From Physcia stellaris (lineage: Eukaryota; Ascomycota; Lecanoromycetes; Caliciales; Physciaceae): a stretch of 64,000 bases of DNA. Where the stretch lies: contig JABSSW010000026.1 in NCBI GenBank assembly GCA_018902385.1, positions 310,001 through 374,000 of the forward strand, read 5' to 3'. Every line of letters starts with the position of its first letter. Positions within the stretch are counted from its first letter, which is position 1. Positions 23,285 to 33,738 of the stretch are shown here, one piece after another. A program made the position numbers and the translations under genes. The notes below the pieces were generated by a model. It had not been told where the DNA came from and did no database searches. It was given only the letters and a program-made list of their open reading frames with translations.

Positions 23285-26174
23285 ATGGAGCTTTCGCGCC
23301 AAGAGTATCCAGCCTTGCTGGTGAGTATTCGAGTCAGGGCCCCCAACGGCACCAGAGCAGTGACTGACTCGAGGACAGCGCTCTTTACAGCCCAATCAAG
23401 CTGTCGCCGTCTTGGACGAGCGAGTCAGATTAATTGCAAAGATCAACAGTGACATTGCTGACTTCCTGGCCGTACGAGCACTCCGCTGTTGAGATGAAGG
23501 AACTCCTGCTTATGATCATGATAGGAGCGGCGGAAGGTCGAAGAATCATATGCGGCGGGGCTGAGGAAGCTTGCAGGGCGCCGCCCGCAAGATGTCTCCC
23601 CGGAGCTTGGGTGTGTTTGGCAAATGCAGCCAATAGCTTGGGAGTTGCTAATTGAGCCGAAAAGTATCTTCCAAACACCATGGCAGAGTATCGTTAACTC
23701 AACGGAAACTCTTGCACAATCACATGCCCTGCTGGCGCAGAAAATCGAGGCCGACGTGGAGCGTCCACTGCGAGACTACAATGGGAAGAACAGGGAAATG
23801 CAGGGTATCAGTACGATTCAAGGCAACCTCGCCTCCGTAGCCCGAGATGTGGATACAGCACGGAAGCGAGCGGATAAGACCCTGGGTGGGAAGACGTCTC
23901 AGAACAAAATCGACAACGCTACATCTGATTTCAATGTCGCGAATCAGCAATGGGACTCGCAAGCGCCATACGTGTTCGAACAATTACAGGCGTTGGACGA
24001 GAATCGAGTGAACCATCTCCGTGATGTGCTCACACAATTTCAGACCCATGAGGTCGATCTGGTAGAGCGAAACAGAGTATCGGCCGAGAGCTGTCTCAAT
24101 GCGATCCTGAATGTCAACACGGGCGATGAGATCTCTACATTCGTGGCTAAAACATCACAAGGCGCTCCTGCAGCCCCACCACCGAGACCCAAGAGCCGGA
24201 GCGCATCTAATCAAGCTTTTTCGGTAAGGCAGAGAGCCGGTTCAACGGATGATAGGGCAAGTGCTGTCTCAGGTACCTCTGCAGGGGCAGCCAGAGCGGA
24301 GACTGTCCCCCGTACCAAGTCTGCAGGGTCAAGACTCGCCTCGTCGACCGGGTGGATTTGGGCTAAAGCGTCTGGGCACTGTCATTGGAAGACGAAAAGA
24401 AAAGAAACCCGAGCGACCACCATCGCCAGAAAAGCGGACCAGATCTGGCCTTAACCCATTACGTCGAGGCACAAGCTCTAAGAACATGCAAGCGATTCCA
24501 TCGCCTCCAGAAACCTCTACCGTACATCTGCCTCCAACGACGCCATCTCAGGATGAAGCTTTGCCGGAAACCACAGCTACGCCGCGTTCTCAGCGACCAC
24601 ATTCACCTACTGAGCAACGACGCTTGAACGACCAGCTCAATGGCGATACCATCTCACCTGCACCCAGACGGACTTCCAGCGTGCCCACGACTAATGGTGT
24701 CCAGACCGAACGTGATGTTACTCAGCAAGACATACCGCCCATGCCAAACCCCCGAAATCAGCGGAGGTCAGTCCCGAATAAAGTTAACTTCAAGGTTGAT
24801 ACTGATGTGTATACAAGCAACGTGACAATGATGGGTTTAGCGTACCTCCATCGTCCACAGACGACATCTCCCGCGCTCAGCAGGAGGCAGCAGCCCTCGC
24901 GTAAGTAACGCCAGAATTGTCACCTCAGGTCACTGATTTCAGTAGGGAGAACGAAGCCCCCAGTTCAAGCTCGACATCAGAAAAGAGCCTATACAGGAAG
25001 AGGGTGACGCACAGTCAGCACTTTCGAATGTGGCAAACACGTTACGTGCAGTATGCCATTTTTCCAATGTGCATTCTATATCAACATAGCTAATAAAAAT
25101 CAGCAAGCGCAACAAGGCGCAACGCCGCGGAAGCCCAGCAGCAACAGAGGTCGACGAGACGTTAGGAATACCATGTTCATTCCCACACCTCAACCGCCAG
25201 AGAATAATGGTGATTCTCCAGTCTCAGCCCCTTTGCCCTTCCCTTCAAGATCAGCCACATTACCTGTAGAGGCCGTCCCAGGGTCCGACGCTCAGTCAAT
25301 TCGTTCTTCTCATTCTTTGAGCAGCTTAATGCCCGTCGGTATGAGGCATCCTGAAATGACCCAGCAAGGTCTGAACGCGTCGATTGTAGAGACTGTAAGC
25401 GCGACTTTCACCGAGGGAAAGGTGACTCGAGCACTGGTTATCGGCGAGCTTGCCTTGGCTCACAATGCCGGCGAGGGTACGTTGTCGACAAGATCAGAGA
25501 GCATCAGGCTAGAGAATTTCCCCGTGCTTGAAAAGGTTGCGCCTAATCCAACGTTCATCACGCAAGCAGCATCGAGATCAGGCGAGTATAGTGTCAATCT
25601 GTCACAGGTAGCGCGTACTACGGTCGCATTCAAGTATCAAGTCCACCTCGACGAGGCGAGTCTGGCCAGTCACGCTCCGGTAACACCGACTTCCAACTGG
25701 AAAATCGAGCCTACACAGACATCGGTCATGCTACAGTATGGCTTCAATTCGTCGTTTGCTTCACCGTCAGGTCGACGTGTGACGTTGAAGAACTTCATGG
25801 TGCTCATCAACATTGAAGGCACGAAGACCTCGAGCTGCATGTCCAAACCGGTGGGGACATTCTCGAGGGACAAGGCGATGATGGTGTGGAAGTTGGGGGA
25901 AGTGGTCCTTGACGGCTACGCGGCCGCTCCGCAGAAGCTCCTCGCTCGCTTCAGCACGGAATCCGAGGCCAGGCCGGGCAGTGTGGAGCTACGGTGGGAG
26001 ATCAGCGGAGAAGATGCGGCGGGGCTGGGGAGTGGGCTGTCTATCAGCCGGCATGGCAAGGATGAAGGAGGGTCGGATCCATTTGCAGATGAGAGCACCG
26101 TGTTGACGTGGAAGGAGGTGCCCTTGACGCGGAAGATAGTCAGTGGAAAGTACATGGCGGTTGCTGCCAGCTGA
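23285..26174 (+). CDS. SYP1: Syp1-type muniscin (F-BAR and mu-homology endocytic adaptor)
   Basis: Early endocytic adaptor of the FCHo/Syp1 family, acting at plasma-membrane endocytic sites. Eight-exon model join(23285..23320,23379..23471,23525..23610,23665..24223,24273..24766,24841..24900,24957..25050,25104..26174) gives 830 residues with all phases closed. Start 'MELSRQEYPALL', then 'DERVRLIAKINSDIADFLA', 'ERRKVEESYAAGLRKLAGRR' and 'FQTPWQSIVNSTETLAQSHA' form the F-BAR domain (to about residue 260). A Pro/Ser-rich linker contains 'GFGLKRLGTVIGRRKEKKPE'. The C-terminal mu-homology domain starts near residue 563 ('GLNASIVETVSATFTEGKV') and ends 'VSGKYMAVAAS'. The acceptor of exon 7 is the least certain: a plain AAG at 24956 keeps frame, whereas the stronger CAG at 24942 would need one more C in the C5 run at 24957-24961. 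Confidence 0.9.
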
Positions 26175-27096
26175 AGTGCTTTTCTCGGCTTTGGAGTTGG
26201 AAGAAGGAGACGGCTTGATGGGTGATGATTGCAGCGGATTGAGCGTGCTCTTGTATATCTATTCAGCTTCTTGCTAACATTGTTGATACTCTTTGATGGA
26301 GAGCTAGAAACGCTCGATACGTTCATAAGGCATGCCTTTGACATTCTCGTGGTATCATGTACGCCCCTATTTGGGATGACAAGCACGGTCCCTGTACGGA
26401 TAGGTCATGAACGGGTGGCCTGCAGATTGTAGATTGCAGGATGCGGGACCAAGCGATGTGGCACAATAATATAATCATAAGCGTGCTGCCGTTGCCCCAG
26501 ATTACTGTCCCTATCATTAAGCTGGCATCTCGTATGAGATTGATTAGAGACGTAGAATCCTCTCTTGGTAGAGGTGTAGTCAGTGTGTTCTTCAAGGTAG
26601 AGTACGCGGTACTAGAGTACCCTGAAGTGCTATTATTCCCATTGGCAATCGTAAGCGAATCAGCAGATTATGCGCGTGAAGGGGCCAATCAATGAAGCTC
26701 AATGCCAAACGCAATCTCACTTAGCCCTGTCGATCAGGTACCACAATTTTAGCCTGTTGCCCCCGTCCCGTTCCATCACTTCCATCAAACGGTATCTCAT
26801 CCTTTTCATTTCTACTCTACCTACTCTACCACCATCCGCCTTCTTGCCAGTCATTCCTTTTGCGGCAGACCTTTCACGAATTGCTTGCTCGCCGCCCTTC
26901 TTTTATCGGCGAGAAGTCATCGTGTACACTCCTTTGCGACTTAATACCGCCTCTGTTTACAATCAAAGCAACAATCCAAATTCCCCATTGTAATTCACTC
27001 CAGTATCACTCTGGTCCACCATCTTGAGCAATACTTATCTGCAACTAATTCTCAACTCTTGCCATTGCCCGATCATCCTGGAGAAGATCGCCTAAC
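26175..27096. other. Intergenic; probable promoter and leader of the TM-SH3 gene
   Basis: About 920 bp with no supported gene. From about 26750 it becomes C/T-rich, consistent with a long 5' leader for the gene starting at 27097. Confidence 0.45.
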
Positions 27097-29245
27097 ATGG
27101 CTCATCACAACCGTGCTCACCATCAGCATCGTCGAGAGCGCGTCGGCAACGCCCACCAGGACGTCCGGCGTCAGGATACTGTGGTCAATGTCGTCTATGT
27201 GACTGCATCCCCCACCTTCACAGGTACGTATTCCATCGAGCAATGCCTCTCGCTTGATTTGAACATCACCGACCTAAGAACGCATCATTGACCTCGCGTT
27301 CCACTATAGGCAAGATTGGCGGTTACAAGACCATGGATGGATCCGAGGAAGTTCAAGATCCTAGCCCACTGCCTATTCCGGTTGCCAAGACAAGTGCTGC
27401 TGTCGAGAAGGCTTCCCCAGCCGTTGTGCAATCAAGTCCCGCAGAGCAGCAGCAAACAAGCGCCTCCACCACTCCTGTTGCTGTCGTAGAAACGACACAT
27501 CAGCCTGAATCGACTTCTTCCCTAACTCAGGAGCTGGCCAAAGTGTCTCAAGCAACCCCGACAGCTGTGACCTCTGTAGCTACAACTTCCGAAGCTGTCG
27601 CCTCCTCGACTACTTCGTCGAAGCCAGTCCCTAAGAAAGCCGCCGAGTCTACATCCAAATCGCTGACTGAGACTCTTGTGCCTACTCATCATGAGACATC
27701 ATCTTCAGCTGCGCTCGAAACAAGCTCCGCTGCGTCCTCGTTCAATGCACAGTCAGCGTCGACCAGCTCTCCAACAGCTGCACCTGTCGCCGAAAAGTCT
27801 TCGTCAGGAGGTATGTCAGGAGGCGCAAAAGCGGGATTGGCAATTGGCATCCTCCTGGCAATTGGTGCCCTTGCAGGTCTTATCTTCTTCTGTGTGCGTC
27901 GGCGACGAAGTCGCAGAAATGAAGCTTATAACAAGGCCACTGATGAGAAAGCTGCCTCCGGCAGCGGGAGTGCCGCTGCTGGTCTAGCACGATCAGCCAG
28001 TGTCCAAACCTCTGCTACATCTCGAACTGCACCACGTCTCAGCCTTCGGCCAGTGACTCAGTTCCTGCCTGATCTCGCGGCTCAGAGGAAGAGCGGAGGC
28101 AACCTTCTAGCGGCTGCCGGTGGACCACCTCGTCACAACATCCCAACATCTGGCATAGCTGACGTCGAGAAGGCCGCCGCTGGAGATCAGACTCACAATC
28201 CGGCCAACCCATTCGGCAATCATGCAGTGGTCTCTGAAAAGGCCCCAGTCAACAACGGATCCAATGACCCTACCAATCCATTTGGTAACCATGCTGAAGT
28301 GTCTCGCCAATTGACTAACGTTGGGCCCGAGTCTGACATCGTCCCACCGGCGCCTCTCAGAATCCGTACTCCAACCCCAGATGATAAGCGCTGAGGAGGC
28401 TGGAGCTTTGACTGGAGGTGCTGCGGGTGCTATCGCTGCCCAACGTGAAGATGCCCCAAAGCCACTCAATTTCTCTCCCAATCGTGCCGCCTCTCCAGCT
28501 ATGAGTAATCACCTCGATGGCGGAATGCCTAGCCCTGCTGGCACCGAGTTCAGCATGACCCCTGCTTCACCGGGAAGTTTCCCGCCAGGGCAGCCCCCAA
28601 GTAACGTCCACCGCATTCAGCTTGACTTTAAACCCTCTATGGATGACGAACTTAGTCTTCGAGCTGGGCAGTTGGTCCGACTATTGCACGAATACGATGA
28701 TGGCTGGGTATGTGACAAGCTCATAACGTGCTATTGATGGAATGCTAATCTACCTGTAGGCTCTGTGCATCCGTCTTGACCGCTCTCAGCAAGGTGTCGC
28801 TCCTCGTAGCTGTCTTTCTGCTCGTCCGGTCAAGCCTCGTCCTCCACCAGGTGCACGCGGTCCTCCACCACGTGGCCCCCCTCCGCCAGGCATGATGACT
28901 CAGCGTCCGATGTCTCCAGCTAGCGGTCGTGGTTCACCAAGCCCCTATAGCCAAGACCCGAGAGCCAATTCACCGGGTTCAGCACGAGGACAGCGATCCA
29001 TGTCTCCTGGGCCCTATGGAGGTGGACCCCAACAGTCTGTGATTCCCACGCCTGGCAAAAGGCGAAGCAACTCCGCAAGTGCTGTCCGCGAGCGACGCAA
29101 TAGCCCCCCTGGCCCAAGCCCAATGAACCCTAATGTTCAACGTGTGCCTATGCAAATCCAGGCCGCGACTGCTCCCGGTCATGTTCCGCCAACATCCCCA
29201 CCTCAAAGTGTGGCTCGCAAACCAGTCCCGGGACAAGCCATGTAA
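27097..29245 (+). CDS. Single-pass membrane protein with C-terminal SH3 domain
   Basis: Predicted plasma-membrane protein with a Ser/Thr-rich outer part, one helix and a cytoplasmic SH3 domain, the layout of yeast Fus1. Exon 1 27097..27223 (GTACGT), exon 2 from 27310, last intron 28708..28759, last exon 28760..29245. The N-terminus is His/Arg-rich and lacks a signal peptide. The membrane helix is 'GLAIGILLAIGALAGLIFF' (about residue 217) followed by 'RRRRSRR'. The SH3 domain runs from 'HRIQLDFKPSMDDELSLRAG' through 'DDGWALCIRLDRSQQGVAPR', then a Pro/Gly/Arg-rich tail. The motif 'NPFGNHA' occurs twice. Between about 28284 and 28381 the frame changes; either an intron (weak donors 28285 GTAACC or 28299 GTGTCT) or one extra C at 28375-28378 explains it. 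Partners unknown. Confidence 0.8.
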
Positions 29246-31216
29246 TGGACGTCATGAGCTTCCATGTGCACTACACAAGGGAGGATGAATACCGGGGTTG
29301 CAGCTTGAGCTCTGTGCAGTACTAAAACGGGTCGGTCAAACGGATCTAGCTGCTACCTGGTTACTAATGTGTTTTCATTCTCATCATGAGCCACGAGGCC
29401 TACTTCTAGATACCTAGGCCGCATGGCGGCCTTGTGATATTTCGATTCTGTTCCCTCATGTCTCAACGCGAGGGACTTGCTAAGATACCACTAGATGCTT
29501 TGACATTATCCAAAGTAAGCCGAAATGAGAGACTCGGACAGCATATGTACAATAGCAAATCGTCTTCCTGAGCACGGGTGCTCAATTTCAAGAGATGTTC
29601 GCAACCGATGTAGAAGTTTTCTGACGAAAGTCTCATTAGTCTCTTATGTCATTGTCGCCTACCTGTTCCTTCATTGATCCTGACCAATGCCCAATGCCGT
29701 GAATTGCTGTTTACGCAGTCCTTCAAAAGCTGAGTAGTTGAGGTCATAGTAGACCCGCAGGACCCCGAATGCAGATTATTTCCATACACAGGGCATCGTA
29801 GACCGTGAGGGTTTTGCTAGCTGTACGTGAGCTTTCTTATGGGTTGAACCTGACCAGCCTAATCCACACTTATAGAACCACTCTAGCCTTGGCCTGGGCC
29901 GTTTGAAGCGGAAATCCGGTAACGGCCAAGGTCTTCTTCTGCTGCTAATAATATCAATGGCGAATCCTGTTGTGTCTAATATTCTCCTAGCCCTGACCCC
30001 AAACAATATAGTACAGCAAACAGAAGCCAGCAGGATCTCAACCATATCTTTGACTACGACACCCAAGAGGAATGCTGTCACGCTAAGTACTATGTTTACA
30101 GTCTCGTCCTGATCCCGATGGATGAGGAAACAACCCAAATTACAAAATTGGTCGACTTGGCCATTCGAGCCACTCTAAAAAAGACGATTGCGACACGGGC
30201 AGATATCATGAATCCAAGTAATCTAAATCCCCAGATCAGAACCGACATATTCCCCTCTTCAGCGCAGATCGAGTTGTTCCAGATACATCTTCCTGATACA
30301 ATCACGATACGATGCATTGACTTATAAGCCGCAGGGCATAAGAAATGCTGTATCAAATCAGAACCGCGAAGCCCCAAAAAGACAGATAACGTGAGTCATT
30401 TAGGTACCGCTGGATCCTGCGTCATCATCATTGCTATCACGAACAGAGGCACGACTACGACTCCGGCCCAGGGTTTGTTCACTGCTGCCCTGTGTATGGC
30501 TTGTAGGGTCTTCTTTTCCGGGTATGTAAGGAGGAAGAGAGAAGGGATGGTGAGGGGTGGAAGTGGTCTCAAGTCATTCCCAACTCATCCCCGAATAAAG
30601 ATTTAATGAGCCGCGAGGTACCTTACCGCTGTACACGCTTTGACAGTCTCTTAGACTCAAGCAGAATGGGGGAACAAGCAAGACTTCAAATGTCTGGAGG
30701 CCGCTGTGTAGGACGAGGACCGTTGTCTCGACGTTGGTATCTTTGGTGCTTCGGCATTGGTGGTATCGTTGTGCTTTTGCCAGTCGTCACCTTGTATTAA
30801 GTACATATTTTGATTCTCCAAATGGTCTGAAAGTAGCATTTGGATTAGTAAATAAGGAAAACCCAAGATTTTCCACTCATAAATTCATGTGATGTTTCCA
30901 GGGGCTAACCAGGATCATCACGTGACTCGCGAGAGCTTCGCTCTTCGCCGCTTGCGGCGACACGTCTTCCTGAGCAGTCAATCCTGTTCTCACCAACGCA
31001 AAGCGAGGCGAAAGTCCCAAACGCGACATGAGCTCGCCAATGCGACCAGCGCGAAGGCGCAGTCTCTTGGGAATCCAAGCTTCTCCATCAGCTCGAGGAG
31101 CCAGTGGAGAAACGCGGTCGCGCATGCCTCTCGATAATTCAAGGGTGAATTTCTCGTTCAGTAAACATCCGCATTTTCCATCTGGGTTCTAATTGATCTA
31201 GTTTGCTGCCAGTAGG
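29246..31216. other. Two kilobases without a supported gene
   Basis: Only short frames occur. On the minus strand two overlapping frames (29776-30138 and 30096-30377) contain hydrophobic stretches that could be membrane segments, but the frames do not join with convincing splice sites and I recognise no family. No repeat, tRNA or transposon motif was seen. Confidence 0.4.
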
Positions 31217-33448
31217 ATGGCCAATACACAGCCCACTTACGACCTGATCACTGGCGCTCCGATACCCCCGCCATCACAACCTCTGCAAAATAGTATGCGA
31301 CAGTCGCAAGCTCGTACCGTCAGCGCAGGTTCGTAAACCTTGACAATGGGCAGAAAGTAAGCTGAGGGGATGCAGATATTGGCAATGAGGATTTCCGGGC
31401 TCAAATAAAAAAATTGCAGTACGAGCTCGAGTCATTCAAACAGGAGCGCGAGGTCACCAATCTACGGCACGAGAAGGAACTACGTGATGTTCAGCTCAAA
31501 GCGGAAGAAGACTTCAGGAAAGCGCAGGCACGTGAGTCTATTACTGCATCGGAGTATGGGCTCATTGTTGTTCACAGGCCTCGGAAAGCAGTCAGCATGT
31601 CAGCACCCGGAAGTACGAGGCTCTCAGCAAAGAATTGAAGGAGATCCAAGATCAGGCAATCAATCAACGTCAAGATCTCGAGAAGAAGCTGCGATCATTG
31701 CAGGAGCAGAATCGGTCACTTCGAGACGATGTCGAGGAGGGCCAGACGGAGCTCTCGTCACTAGACCGGCAGCACAAACATCAATTGCAGGAAATTGAGT
31801 CTAAACATACGACGTTGCAGAAGACGCTCAATGACCTCCGGACTGATCTCGAGAACAAATCAATGACCTTGCAAACCACGCAGGAGAAGCTTGCACGAAA
31901 AGAATCCGAAGTAGGTAGTCTCGAGAGTGAGGTATTGCGGCTCAAAGCACAGACCGGAGATGCCGATACTCTTGCAGTAATAAAGAGAGAGCTCTCAGAC
32001 CAGGTGACACATATTCGAAAGCTTGAATCAACCAATAGGGAGCAGAACGCAGAGCTCAAGCACTTCCGACGGATCCACAAGGCGGTCGAAGTTGTCGAAG
32101 AGGAGAAGAGGGTCTTGCATAATAAACTATCCGTGTTAGAGGACGTGCAGAAACAGCTCCGAGAAGCTCAGCTGCAGAGGCAAATCCTAGAGGACGAAAG
32201 GCAGTCCTGGACTTCATACTTACAAAGCCAAACCGAGAACGGCACTCTGGAATTTTCGTCGCCGGAGGATCTCGCACGAGCCTTAGTCAGAGAACGCACG
32301 GAGACCGCCACGCTCGCCCTTGAAATGGGGAAAGTAAGATCAGAGGCCTTAGAAAAGGATGGTCTCATCAACAGCCTCTCAGAAGAGCGATCTCGAATCC
32401 TTACAGATCTCGAGAAGCTCAAAGCCAGCGGCGGAAGCAGCGGCAGCGACAACCGTGCCAAAGCCCGTCTTGAACGCCAGAAAGCACTCGCAGTCAAAGA
32501 AGTTGAACTACTCCGCGAACAGATCAAAACCTTCGACAGCGAGGAAATCACATACCACTCCTCATCTTCCCATCCCTTTGACGAACAGAAACAGAAACGA
32601 ATCCAAGACCTCGAGACCTTGGTCGATCAATACCGCGCCGAGCTGCAATCCCTCAACGACGCCCTCTCGCAGCACGAAGACCAAGCCCAAAACGCGCCCA
32701 CCAACCCCCTAAAACGCGCCCACGAAGACGACAACAGCTCGCACCTCGGCGAACTCTCGCGCAAGAACCGCAAACTCCAAGACGACCTCTCCAGCCTAGA
32801 AAAAGCCCACGCGGTGCTCAAATCCGACCACCAAGCCGCCAAAACCCAACTCTCGCACCTGCAGCACTCGCTCCAAACCCGCGTGCTGGCCCTGCGCTCC
32901 AACCCCACCGCCGACGCCGAGGCCATCAAGATGAGCACCCTCTCCTCCCTGCGCGAGGAGAATAAAGCCCTGCTCGCCCAGCTCGAGGCCCCCGAGCACC
33001 TCCCAGCAACTCACGTGGTGCCCATCTCCACGCTGTCGAGCCTGCGCCGCGAACTCGAAGAGCAGAAACTGATCGTCGCGGACAAGGAGAAGCGCATGAT
33101 GCGCCTGAAACAGATCTGGACCCTGAAATCGCTCGAGCTGCGCGAAGCCGTCGCTTCTTTGCTGGGCTACCAGATGGATTTCGTGGCTAATGGGAAGTTC
33201 CGGCTGACTTCGATTTTTAATCCGCCGCTCAACGATGAGGAGGGGGCAGGAGGGGGCAATAGTCTGATTTTCGACGGCGAGACGGGCACGATGAAGATTT
33301 CGGGGGGGGATGAGAGTCCCTTTGCGAGGGAGATTAGGCCCTTGATTGAGTTTTGGGTTGAGCAGCGGGGGAGATACCGGGGTTGTTGGCGGCGTATACG
33401 TTGGAGGCTTGGGATAAGAGTACGAGGGCTGCGAAGGCGTTGGGGTGA
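31217..33448 (+). CDS. MAD1: Spindle assembly checkpoint protein Mad1, frame disruption near 3' end
   Basis: Coiled-coil checkpoint protein that carries Mad2 to unattached kinetochores. Exon 1 31217..31328, exon 2 31376..31527, exon 3 from 31578. It is almost entirely heptad-rich coiled coil. C-terminal Mad1 features: 'RVLALRSNPTA', 'MMRLKQIWTLKSLELREAVA' (containing the RLK motif that binds Bub1) and 'SLLGYQMDFVANGKFRLTS'. The second intron fits only as a GC-AG intron (GCACGT at 31528). At the five Gs 33367-33371 the frame must move by one base: the open frame ends in a basic nonsense tail, while the shifted frame reads 'EIPGLLAAYTLEAWDKSTRA' and stops at 33448, matching the final helix of human Mad1. 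Length then is about 711 residues. It converges on PRP3 290 bp away. Confidence 0.9.
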
Positions 33449-33738
33449 GTAGAGGGGTTGGGTTGTGGGTGGATATAGGAGATGGGAAAGTGGAGGAAGT
33501 TGAGAGAATAGAAAAGGGAAAATGAGGGCATTTGATGTTGGAGATAGTTGATTTACTATCTCGTATAACGCTATGCGATTTGATGTGATTGAGCGTGGTA
33601 GGAACTCTGCCTGCTATGCAGTGCCTTACAATATAAGTGCAGGACCCTTGGTCTTACCCCCGTCGAATGTGCTCTCCCAATTCCTTTCTTTTACAAGCCC
33701 TAGAACCGCTGAGACCATTCCATCAAGATCAGATCCCC

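Noticed and set aside
29776-30377. Minus-strand frames with hydrophobic stretches resembling membrane helices
   Set aside because: No credible splice junction joins them and no family is recognised; left as a weak note in the intergenic entry.
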